Shown here piece after piece: positions 34,511 to 47,300 of a stretch of DNA of 64,000 nucleotides. The translations under genes and the position numbers were made by a program. The notes beneath the pieces were generated by a model. That model saw only the letters and a program-made list of their open reading frames with translations, was not told where the DNA came from and made no database searches. Source of the stretch: Microvelia longipes (lineage: Eukaryota; Arthropoda; Insecta; Hemiptera; Veliidae); contig JACMZG010000008.1 of assembly GCA_018340805.1 (NCBI GenBank), positions 12,321,742 through 12,385,741 of the forward strand. The letters are read 5' to 3'. Position 1 is the first letter of the stretch, and each line of letters starts with the position of its first letter.

Positions 34511-35324
34511 CAATATAGCGAGAGAAGCTGCACAACTGGTTCACACTACTAGCACGCCGCCCAGGAGAAAAAGCTGATTATTGCCTCTCAATTTAAATAA
34601 AGCCCTTTAGTATTGCCAACCTAAGAACTTCAGTTTAAAACACCAATGATAGTCTCTTACCAAAACGGACTTGATTTGGCGGGACAGAAATGTTTATTTT
34701 TCTATTTTTTGGGCCAAAGACTTGGCGGGGAGTTTTTTTACCACGCAAGTGACTTTTGATAAGAAGATAACCATTAATGATTTAATACCTATAGTGACAT
34801 TACTGTATATATTTATATACAGCATACCTTAGTAACGTTTACTGTGTAGTAACTACACCATGATTACAACATTCCATGCCAATTATTGTAATTACATTTA
34901 CAATAATTGGGCCGCTATCCTTTAAATTACACAATAAATTAGGCACTTAAAATATTGGTGAGCCAGTTGTGTCTAACAAGTGCTCAATTGGGTAATGTAT
35001 GAATAAGGTGACCAAAAGAACAGATAATATAACCATCCGACTGTTTTGTCTCTATAAAGAGATTTTAATGACTTTAATTGGATAATATGACGAGACCGTA
35101 AAAATTAATGGGGTACAGAAATTGGAAGACGTATTTTATTGAGAATATTTAACACAGCCAAAATAATTCACTTGGCTCAGCTGTTTTTAGCTGCTTCTTT
35201 TGTTTACGACTCTTTAGATGGTATACTTTTAAGCATTAAAGGTGGCTTTGTCGATAAGATGAGTTTTACAGGGGCTGATTTTGTATGGCTTTTCTCTAAA
35301 TATATAAACCTAATTTTCAGAAAT

Positions 35325-38300
35325 ATGGGTGAAAAGTTCCAAGCTGTTGCCATGGATGACAGCGATGGTTTGGTGAAATACATGCAAGACCACACTACCA
35401 GAGTAAAAGCAGCCGATGTCTGGATCACTCCTCCTCGTGTGGCACTGCCAGGTTGCTACGTCAAGGATGCTGAGAAAATATATAACTTTCAAGTCAAACC
35501 AGATGACACTTGGGTCATTACTTTCCCTAAATGCGGTAAGCCTTTTTAATTTGTGTAAGTAATTGCCTCTTTATTTGACCAAAATATGAAATTGTTTACA
35601 GTTCCCTACAACTTTAACCAAAATAGCGTCTCTCTAATGGAGGAATGCTTTTAAGTATAGTTTAAGTATACTACAAAATAGTTTACACTATTTTGTAGTA
35701 GTAAGCGTGTTCAAAATTTACTAGAAGCAAGTCTTTAAACTTATACTGCAACATGTCTGTAAATGCATCCGTTTCATACTCAGCGGTCACCCATCCAGGC
35801 ACTGACCATGTAGTTTACATAAAACGTGGTGAACTTATTTATTAAGTAAAGGAATACACTTGTACCAAATTTCAATTAATTCGATTATTTTCCGATTTAT
35901 TATAATTTTTTAAAAAAACGTACCCAAATCATATGATAAAAATTGAACCAATGCTGGTAATGAGATGAAACTTGACACATATTTTAGTCTTTTACATACC
36001 TTTTTGCGTGCCAAATCTCAATACGATCACACCATTTTCCGCGTTTTATGATATCAAAATGTTTGATTTGTTATTATTCCGAGGTTAATGACGTCATAAA
36101 ATATATTTTCTGGATAGCATAACACACCTTTAGACTGATTTTTTTGTACAAAGTTTAAATTCTCCTGCGTAAATACACTGTAAGCTACAATGATAACAAA
36201 GACACACACACACACATAGACACATATACGGACTGACAACTTTGTAAAAACTACCTAAATAGGATAATTCCGGTGACATCCCAGTCCGGGTTTTTTGCAA
36301 CACATAATAATTCCTCATAATACTAGGATATAAATGAGGAAAAGAGAAGAGGGAAAAGTAACGCAAGCGTTTGGACTGTAAAAACCTTTGGTGGCCCTTT
36401 TAACATTGAAGACAATGTTGATAGTTGAAAACTTTCAATTTTTAAGTTTGCAATATTAAATGTTATATTAGTTATAATATTAAATAAATTTATCAGGTTA
36501 TTTCATCATAATGTTGCTTTATTATAATGTATTAATTCATTATTATTAGTTATTTGGGCTAATTAATGTTTCCGTTTAAGTGTAAATTGTTCTTTGGTAG
36601 ATTGTTGTTAGGGGTCATTGTATTAGCTAATGGTGCTGGAGTTATTGTAGTAGCTATTGGTGTTGGGGTCATTGTAGTAGCTATTGGTGTTGGGATCATT
36701 GTAGTAGCTATTTGGTGTTGGGGTCATTGTAGTGCTATTGGTGTTGGGGTCATTGTAGTAGCTATTGGTGTTGGGGTCATTGTAGTAGCTAATGGTGTTG
36801 GGGTCATTGTAGGTAGCTAATGTGCATTGGAGCTAATGGTGTTGGATTTCATTGTAGTAGCTAATGGTGTTGGAGTCATTGTAGTAGCTATTGGTGTTGG
36901 GGTCATTGTATTAGCTAATGCAAGGCTTTTAACAATCATATTTTTGTTAAAAATAATGGTATTTTGTCTGTTATCACTTTAAATGAATTTATTATCACTA
37001 TTTAAACAATGCATTTATCTAATAAACTCGATATAACCTCGATTGTTCTTACCATTTCAGTCTGTTAAAAAATCTATGTTTTATTATTTGACGACGTGCT
37101 TTTGGCCCAGTCCACTATGGCGTACTATTTTAACTTCTTTAAAAGGTTATAAAAATATTCAAATAATGCATTTATTAAATTTGTATATTTATAACATTTT
37201 AAATAATATTTATATTCATACAATTATTGCTTATAAAATTTAGCTATGAAAATTTTATAATTACAATAAATATTCTTTGACACACACATTTATATATAAA
37301 CACTATCTAGTTACCTTAGACTCACAAACATCGTCAAGGACTATGCCTCAGGGATCTTAATTAAGAAAAAATGATTTTTGTGGCGGGACCCCCAACATTT
37401 ATAAGAGAGACTCGAACAGTTTTTTTGTATTGGCTCAAAATCCGTTTTAGGCCGACGAAAATGTTTAGAGTAATAAAAAATTTTATTATGGGAGCTGCCC
37501 CACATTTTGTGGGTGCTGCTGCACCCACAAAATGTATTAGGGGGGTCTGAAAAAATTAAGAATAAAATACAACGTATTGAAAGTAAGAATATATCAATAG
37601 TTAAATGACGTTATCATTTGAGGAACTTCACCAGCGACAGTAAAATACTCTTTCATTGTCGCCGACAGTAAAACACTACGAAACTGTCGCAGACGGTAAT
37701 AAACGCAATTCACCTACATTTTTGTGGATGTCAAGTGCCTACTTATTGCCGCCCGGAAAGAAAAAATAAAACATGCGTGTATTAGATCTGAATGCTTTTA
37801 TGAATTTAATGTTAATATTTAACATGTAAAGCACAAGGTTTTTTTTAACTTTCTTGATTGTCTACAATAAATATATTTGACATAGTGCTCATACTGGTTA
37901 AAGTGACTTGGCAGTCTTAGGAGGAATTACCCAGTGGTGATACTCCTTGGCGTGGTTAGGTAAATGTTGATATTTTACTAATAATATAAAAGTTTGGCTT
38001 GAACGCATTTTAAGTAGTTTTTCAAAAAAACAAAAATAAGTTTTCCTAAAGAAACAAAAATAATAACTTTAGGTATTCAGGCATGTGTTCATCATTTTGA
38101 CCCAAAGCCTAACAATCGCGGATGAAATACGGCACTCAACATGCGAGTAAAACGTTTTGTATTGGTCACGTGGTTTTAAAAACCCTCTCTTCGCTCAGGC
38201 TGCAAATCCACACTTCAGTGCTATGTTCCGTTTTCCTTACATGTGGCGTAATTGGCTATTCCGCCCTAATTTTGCATTCCCTTAATTTTACGCAAATGAC

Positions 38301-41300
38301 GTAATAGGGAATTTTCTTCCTGAAAGGAAGGACGGAAAAATATATTTTTCAGAGTAAATAAGGAACAAGTCTCTCCATTGGTGTTATAATTCAATGATAA
38401 AGCCAGTCTTCAGACATCATCAGTTCCTTTACCTACAAAGTATAAAGTACTATCTCACAAAAACGTGTAGAGTGTACATCATACATAATAAGACGTTAGA
38501 GAATGAATGCGTGGTTCTCGTAATGTGGATTTTTAATTTAAACATGCTTTCTAATGTCTTTTTTGAGTTTACAATGGCGTACCATTTGATTGGTTTCTGG
38601 TTGATTGGTCACAAAGCACCGTTTGATTGGTTTCTTGTAATCAACCAATATTGTTTTGAGACAGCGTTATTTTCAGGTACAACATGGACCCAAGAAATGG
38701 TCTGGCTTATCGGAAACAACTGTGATTTTGAAACAGCTAGTAAAGTTGATCTCGATCTTCGCTTCCCATTTATAGAGTGAGTAGTGGTTGTGATATTATA
38801 ATTATTAGTGAGGTACTTGAATGTGTCTCAGTTTATTTATTTAATTCGTTTAAATAAACAAATAATAATCAAAAGAAAATTCTTTCTACAAAAAAAACTT
38901 AATTGATAAACTAACTACTAAATAAAAGCACATTATCGGTAAACCTAACTTGAGACCATCATCAGTGCAAAACCTTTGAAGAAATAGAGGGAAGACGAGC
39001 GAAGAAATGATTTTAAAGCGCTTTGATAATAAAGTTTTATATTGTGGAGAGAAATTTATTATTTTCTCTATATAAATTGTTATTTTCTTTATTTATGATG
39101 AACTCCATTTACACTCATCCTCAAGATGTGTGGAAGTAATGTTACTTCTGCTTTTATTTTTTTGTGTCAACGGAGTGGAAACGCATCGGGCCTCTAATCC
39201 CTCAAAATCAAGGTAGCCAACTCCTGAATGGGAATGACTTCAGCTCATCTGAAGGTTCGTCTATCCTACTAATGGATTAATTTAATGAAATTCAGGTGGC
39301 GAAGTCTAGCTCATAGTCCCGGCTTGCCATGAAGTGTGGGACTGACCGACTTTTGGGGGGATCCGTCTTCAACCTTCCCTTCTTGTCTAGAGAAAAAAGC
39401 TGAAGGGAAGGGAAAGTCGGAGAAACCATTCCGTATTTGGTCAAAAGTTAGCCGACAACGTGCTAGGACCGTGGTGAAGACTATTAACAAGGGGCAATAC
39501 TCTGTGCCAAACCTCTAGAGTTTTAGTGGGGTAAGACCAAAAACGCTGCTTCGCTGTCGGCAGGGTAGACAAAAAGATTCCGGATAAAATGTACCCGGAT
39601 AAAATGTACCCGGATAAAATGTACCACAGGTATATTTGGTCAGTTATTACTCAAATCTTTGACACCATGGAGGTCTGGGGTCCGCATCCCAGGTTACGCT
39701 CTCAGTTCAAATAAAATTATTGTTAAAATAAGTTATTGCCTAGTTTAGATTAAACTTTGAGGGTAACGGTTGCTACTACACTTGAGGTGGTTCCCGCAGA
39801 GGTTATATCTGATGGACCGCAAGGCTCTAAACGGGCATTATTATAATAAACTCAAAATGACAAAAGTAACAATCATCAGAAGAAGTTAAAGGTGTCGTTA
39901 TAGGATCGGGATTTCTAATCCTATATCGTCATCGGAAAGCGAAGTCAATCAAATAGACCATAGGTTGGGCCATTTAGACACTGATTCGTGATGACTACAA
40001 ACCAAATAACAACCTGTTTCTCTGTATCAGTTGAATTTGGATTTCTCTGATTTTATTGATAACCCAGATATGTTGTCTTATTTTTACCCAGGTTAAATTC
40101 AATTGGAGTTCCTCATATGTATGATAATAAATCGCATTTTGATAGAGGTTCAGAAATGCCTTCACCAAGATTCCTTAAATCTCATTTACCATTTGGTCTT
40201 CTACCTCATCAGTTATGGACAGTGAAACCAAAGGTGCGTCAAGTACTGATTTGATTTAAATACTGGTACATATATATCGTCCAGTTCAGTAAGTATTAAT
40301 TATTAATACTTATTTATAAAGTAAATGAATACTTAATTAAGTATTAATTAAACAGTAAAATTTTAAAATATGGTCATGATTTTATTAAACTTATTCCCAG
40401 CAAAGCATCATGTATTTTACCGCATTGTTAAGAAAATTTCTCTTATGAAGTTGGAAGAACTCGAGGTAAGAGTTAGGGGATCAACTCAATTTTTATAATT
40501 ATTGAGTTGAAGTAATGGTTCGTGTTAATTTTTTGCCGGAATTAGCCGCTTCAAAATCATGGTCCTTAGCTGTGAAGGACCATAATGTCGCGATATTTTA
40601 TGGCTTCATACTCACACATCTATAAAATGTGAGAATATTATGGTCCTAGAATTACGAAAAAGTAAACTCTATCCTCAGCAAATTTACTCGAGCAAGTTTA
40701 AATTCACCAGTGTTTTTACCCAAATATGGTAATTTTGTGACTTTAGCATTAAATTAGTCAATTTGGTGACTTTAACATTTAAATTAGACAATTTGGTGAC
40801 TTTAACATTTAAATTAGAGCACACAATATCAACTGTTTTGAAAATTCAATCAAAATTTAGGAAATGTAATACGAATATCAGTATATGTCGGTAACGTTTA
40901 TACTAAGCTGTTGTTTGACATATATTATTGCTTTTTGTTCAAAACTTACAATAAACTCGTAAATTTTTACATAAATCTTACACTCATGATACATGTCAAG
41001 AAACATCTTTGTTAAAAGATACCGCAATGTCGTGATATTGGTGTCAAATTACTTAGAATTAAAATTAATTCCCAAAACAATTGATATTATGGTCTAATTT
41101 AACTTTTTAAAGATACCAAAAGTGATTATTACAAAATCACCATATTATATTTAAGTAATAGTTACCAAAAAATAATGACAAAACTCGCAACTGTTTCCTT
41201 GCAGAAGGTGAGACCACTTTTAAAAGTGAGGGATAATGTATTTTCAATATTTTAAAGATTACATTGGTGCATGTGAAATTTTAGAGGATCTTAATTTTAG

Positions 41301-44300
41301 TCTAACTTAACTGCTAGTATACAAAACCCTTCTCTCTTGTAACGAATATAAAAATTCTATTTTTCTAAAACTTGACAAAGTCAACAACTTTAAATATAAT
41401 TTTATTTTGACTGACACCCGTCATCCTGGCGGCCACATACCTCCCCCCTAGTGAACATCTTAGGTTCACTATCATACCAGTGGCACCGTGGCGCCTTGGA
41501 TGGCGAACATCATTCCGCGAACCGAACTGACTTTTTCGATATCTTGCTTGATCGGCATTCCGGTTCCGAATCTTCATCTTCCCAAATGCTGGCTATAAAA
41601 GCTGGCTTTATCCGGTCTAATGATACCCATTTCTTTGTCCCTTTCACTTCAATTTTTACATTTTTTTCGTTCCTATCGAGTACTAAAAACGGCCCTTCAT
41701 ACGGAGTTGCTAAAGGTGCCTTGTGGGCATCAGTGCGCAAAAATACATGGCTACAATCACTGACAGCCTTGCTTATGAATGGCTGCCTAGATCCATGCCA
41801 TTTTACTGGCACTGGTCTTAGCCTTTCCATGATGTTCTTGAGCTCTTGGACTACTTCTGTTTGTTCTTTCGGTTTCGCTGCTGTTTCTTCAAACATCTCC
41901 CCTGGTACTCTCAGTGTAGACCCATAGACTAGTTCTGCTGGAGATGCTTCAGTCTCTTCTTTGACCGCTATTCTTAAACCTAACAAAACTGCTGGCAACG
42001 TTTGTGTCCAATTATTTTTGTTATGAGCTCGCAATGCCGCTTTCAGTGTTCTATGCATCCTTTCTACCAGTCCGTTGGCTTGAGGGTGATACGCTGTAGT
42101 CCTGACTCGCATCGTCCCAGTTAGCTTTAAAAGCTCAGAAAACAGTTTCGACTCAAACTGTTTACCTTGATCTGTTGTTAGTGAGACCGGTGATCCAAAG
42201 CGTGCTACCCACTGTTCGAAAAACGTTTTCGCGATTGTTTCTGCTTGCTGATCGGGTATTGAGTATGCTTCTGGCCATCTTGTGAATCTGTCGATGCATG
42301 TAAGGAGGTATTTTTGACCGTTGCATGTTGGTAACGGCCCTACGATGTCCAAGTGTACGTGAGCGAATCTGTCTGAGGGAGGCATAAAAGGACTCAAAGG
42401 TGCCTTTATATGTCTTCCTACCTTAGATTTTTGACATGCTAAGCAGTTTCTGCTCCAATTTTTGCAATCCTGTTTCAGACTTGGCCAAAAATAACGCTTA
42501 CCTACTAATTTTGTAGTTTGTTTGATGCCCGGATGTGCTAAGTTATGAATTAAATCGTAAACAGTTTTCCTGAGTAATTTAGGTACATATGGTCGAACAT
42601 GGTTGTTTTCATATTTACAATAAATTTCGTGCCCGTCTATTGTCATTTTTTGGAGGTCTTGTCGTGTGTCCTGTAACTCCTTGTCTTCTTGCTGTGCTTG
42701 ATATAATTTTTCACTGTTTATTCCTCGATCTCTTATTTCATTGACTCTTGACAAGAGGTCGGCCATGATGTTGTTTTCTCCGGCAATATGTCTGATATCG
42801 CTAGTAAATTCCGAGATGTATTGCCAGTGACGTATCTGCCGGTTCGTCATTTTACTGTTCACTCTTTTTAGACCATATATAATAGGTTTGTGATCGGTAA
42901 AAACAGTGACGTCACTACCTGCTATTGTCTCTTGAAAATACCTGATTGCTTCGTATATGGCTAAAAGCTCTCTGTCATACGTACTGTACTTTCTTTGTGT
43001 ATCGTTTAACTTTCTCGAGAAAAATGCTAACGGTTGGCGTTTTCCGTCATTAAATTGTTCCAAAGATGCTCCTATCGCTGTATCTGACGCGTCAGTATAA
43101 ATTTGTAGAGGTAAATTTGGTGCAGGTGATGCAAGTACAGTGCAGTTTTGTAGAGCTAATTTCAGTTTGTTGAATGAGTCTGTCATTTCCGGTGTCCATG
43201 TTACTCGAGTCTTGTCTTTCTTTTTGGTAGAAGCTACATTTAGGGGAGCTTGTATGCCAGCTGTTCCTGGAATAAATTCTCTATAAAAGTTAATTGCGCC
43301 TAAAAACTGCTGCATTTCGTGTACAGTTTGCGGTTGTGATATTTTGTTTATAGCTTCTACGCGTTTTTGAGATGGTTTTATGCCTTCTTTCGTCAATTCA
43401 AACCCTAAAAATTCGATTTTTGACTTAAGAAATTCACACTTAGTTAAATTTATCGACAGGAAGAATTTTTTCAAACGCGTGAGAACAATTTCGATGTGCT
43501 TTAGGTGCTCCTCAGTTGATTTTGAGGCTATTAAAATGTCGTCTAAATATACAAATATAAACTCTAAACCATGTAAAACTTTATGAATGTAACGCTGAAA
43601 CGTGCTGCCCGCGTTTCGAAATCCGAATCCCATAAAAGGAAATTCAAAAAGTCCAAATGGAGTAATTATTGCTGTTTTTTCGATGTCAGGTGGGTGTACC
43701 GGTATCTGGTTGTATGCCTTATGACAGTCTATTTTACTGAATATAACGCATCCGTCCGTGTGATATCGAAAATCGTGTACATTGGGAATCGGATATCTGT
43801 CGGGAACAGTTACCGCATTTAAACGTCTGTAGTCCCCACATGGTCTCCAATCACCCGTTTTTTTCGGCACCATGTGCAGAGCGCTACTCCAAGGACTCTT
43901 GGATGGTCTACAGGTTCCTTCGGCTAGCATTCTATCAAATTCTGCTTTTGCTATTTTGTACTTATCCGCTGATAGTCTTCTAGGCTTGCAACTAATAGGT
44001 GGTCCCTTGGTCTCAATATAATGATACGTCGTACCACTCGTATCAGGCTGCTTTCTGTTTGGGTTTAGCACTTCTTTATGTCTCTCTAAAATCAGTTTTA
44101 TGCGCGGATCTACAGTACAGTCGATAGTTGTTATCGTAGTCCCTGGTGCATTGTTGTGACACTCGACGTTCGATGATAAACTTGTGATTGGGTCTGTAAC
44201 CTTGTTGTTTTTTATGTCTACCAGTAATCCATAGTGGCGAAGGAAATCTGCGCCTATTATAGATTCCTTTACCTGGGCTATAGTAAACTTCCAAGGAAAT

Positions 44301-47300
44301 TCACGACGTAAGCCAAGATTTAATACCAGGTTTCGTTGACCGTAAGTTTTTATTTGTGTACCATTCGCAGCGTAAAATACAATGTCAGTCTCGTTTTTTC
44401 TATCACTCAAACTTGCTGGAACTACAGAAATCTCTGCGCCGCTGTCAACTAAAAACTTAAATTTTTTTGTCTTATCCGTGACAAACAGGCGACAAATAGT
44501 TTGGGTTTCCCTGTCACTACCAATGCGTGGCGCCTGACTCACACATTGGGGTTCTCGTTTCCCGGTTGTCCGTTATTTTTCCAGCTGCATGGTAAAGTAC
44601 ATTTCCCAGCTTCCTTGCCGAATTTTTTATGAAAATAGCAAACGTCACCTTTCCTTTGTTGAGACCTACTCCTCGACCGGCTTCGGAAACGAAAACATTG
44701 GCTACATTGTTTACTTGTTTTTATATTATTTATTGCGTCTGTCAGATTGATTATTTGTTGTTTCAGCTCATAAACTTCGGGATTTTCTACGTTGCTAGTT
44801 TTTATGGCTGAAACGCTTTGACTCGATTGCGTAATATCAGTAATTTTGTCGGCCATCTTTCCTAACTTATCTAAGTTTTCGTCACTGATTGAGAGAATGG
44901 CTTGTACCTCTTTTGGCAATCTGTTTATGAATAAATATTTTATAACTTTCTCCTCTATAACGTTTCCCGCGAGATCTTTCATTTGCTTGAGGAGTTGAGA
45001 AGGTTTTAGATCACCTAATTTTAACTCTTCAAGCAGCCGTTTTAATTGCTTGGTCTCGGAATCGGAAAACGCTTCAAATAATGCCTGTTTTAATTTGGTA
45101 TAAGGGAGGATCGGATCTGGGTTCTCAACAATAGATGAAATTTCGTCTATAACGTTGCTGTCTAATACTGAAACAACATAATGGAATTTTGAACGTTCAG
45201 TAGTAATGCCTGACACATGAAAATTACTTTCTACCTGATGAAACCAAATTTACGGTTTTGGCTTCCAAAACGGAGGTAGTTTTACAGTTACTCTATTAAC
45301 TGTTTCAGTTTGTGACAGATCTGATCTTGGTGGAGTTGGTGGTGGATCTGATTGACCTGAAGTGTTCGGCATAGTTAACTCTGTATTTAGAATAGTTATT
45401 TTCAGACTATTATAAAAAAAAGTTTTTATTGACTTACTGTGTTTTCAGTCGGGGTCACCAGTTTAGAGGATCTTAATTTTAGTCTAACTTAACTGCTAGT
45501 ATACAAAACCCTTCTCTCTTGTAACGAATATAAAAATTATATTTTTCTAAAACTTGACAAAATCAACAACTTTAAATATAATTTTATTTTGACTGACACC
45601 CGTCATCCTGGCGGCCACAAAATGATCCACCCTGTATATATGAGCAACATAGAGCAATTGGACTGAGTATTAACTTCAATAAATTAATTTATGTCACTGT
45701 GCTTAAGCATTTTGAAACTGGATATGTTTTAACATATCCAGTTTCCAAATGTTTAAACTTTTTGTTAACGTCATAACTTGGGTTTACGTCACACATTTTC
45801 TACAAACAATTTTTTTGCTCACATCCCAATGTTAGATGTCAAATGATAAGAGACTCATCGTCATGCCCTAATGAGATACTTGTCATGTCTTAATTTCATA
45901 ATCTTCGTGTACCTATTTTGAGACTCGTCATGTCCCTGTGAGATCTGCAAAATACTCAATAGGACAACTTCAATAGCTTTCTCTTAAAATTTGCTTATTT
46001 TGTCTTTTTCAACTTAAGCATTATTCAGCATATAAATGAGATGATTGGATAACGCAAGAATATAATTTACATTTAATAAGAGTTAAATTTGTATTAATAT
46101 CATTATTAGAATATTTAGTGCTTGCATAATTATTACAGTTAATTATATGATGTTTTGTAGATAGAATTCGATAACAGCCTTCACGCATAACATATTACTT
46201 ATCTGTATTAACAAAGATATTTATATCTTTTACAACGACAAGATATTCAATTGCAGTTTGTAAAAAAAAAATCATTAAGTTATTGCTAAACAATACCTTA
46301 GCATTGTTTAGCTAGTGCTAATCAATATATTAAATCAAAGACTAATCTATAATATTCTCCTCCGTAGAAAGGAGATATATTTTGCAAACATATAATATTT
46401 TGTCTTTTCTCACTTCTGTAGCTTTGTGACTTTTTATTAAAATTCTCAGACAGTCCTTTTTGTTTTGGGCCTAGAAAAACTGAGCCTAAATCTGTCAAAA
46501 TTTAAGTAAAACTATCGCCCTTTTTTTTAAATTATCGTTAAATTAATATTAAATCTACAACTTACGTTTTTAATCATTTTAATTCACAAAACACTTAGCT
46601 TTATTTAAGGTTTAATTACTTTTTTCAATTACTTACTAATAAGTCAAATTTTCTTGCCCAGATAATATACACAGCCAGGCATCCCATAGCATGCGCCTTA
46701 TCGTACTATCATCATATGAGACTTTTTAACTTTTATGATGGTGAATTCAACAAGTTCTTAGATGCTTTTCTCAAGGATCAACGTAAGTTTTCAAAATTAA
46801 ACCTACTATTAAACAATATTGCTCATTCAATTAAAATTATACTCGTATTTTTATCTTAACCCTTGTGCTCTTAAATCATACAATAATTCTAGGCTCCATA
46901 AGCCTTCCTGCTTATACTAGACAGTATAATTAATTGAAATCAGTTGACGACTATAATTGTGTAAAATTGATCGCACACAAAAAATTATATTTTTAAAATA
47001 TAGGAACAAGATAAGTAAAACTCTAAACACTAACTTGTATGTAACTTTTGATTTTAAATGCAGTTAAAATGTATAGTCTCACATTAAAATGTTCCAACGT
47101 ATAAGTATAAATTTGTACTTTAATCATATCGATAGCAATAAGCCATACCTTGTTCCGCCACTGCCTCTAATCCAACAAATATTGATGTTTTTATTGTTCT
47201 AGTTGACTTTGGACCATACTGGGAACATGTTTTGTACTTCTGGAATCGCCGTAACGATTCCAATATCTTGTTTATCACGTTTGAAGAGATGAAAGATGTA

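Larger units (their letters stand above)
28207..35324. other. Region between the E2 gene and SULT gene 1
   Basis: About 7 kb that must hold the E2 first exon and promoter (minus strand) and the SULT 5' non-coding exon (plus strand), neither of which I could fix. It contains a nested pair of TIR elements, tandem 120-bp repeats, long AT and GT tracts (31437-31580, 31940-31995, 32419-32448), a 92-bp tandem repeat and one arm of an inverted repeat. G runs occur at about 28539 and 33350. Confidence 0.6.
41276..45623 (-). mobile_element. Ty3/gypsy LTR retrotransposon in SULT intron 3, antisense
   Basis: A full-length element: two 158-bp LTRs, a primer-binding site, gag, pol in the order protease-RT-RNase H-integrase (the Ty3/gypsy order) and a polypurine tract. 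It is flanked by a 4-bp direct repeat AAAT (41276-41279 and 45620-45623). The LTRs differ at only two positions, so the insertion is recent. No envelope gene is present. It lies in the intron between SULT exons 3 and 4, opposite to the gene, which leaves both splice sites intact. Confidence 0.97.

Noticed and set aside
36566..36820. 84-codon plus-strand frame
   Set aside because: Open only because of the 27-bp minisatellite.
41451..41927. 158-codon plus-strand frame
   Set aside because: Antisense shadow of the integrase end of the Ty3/gypsy pol gene.
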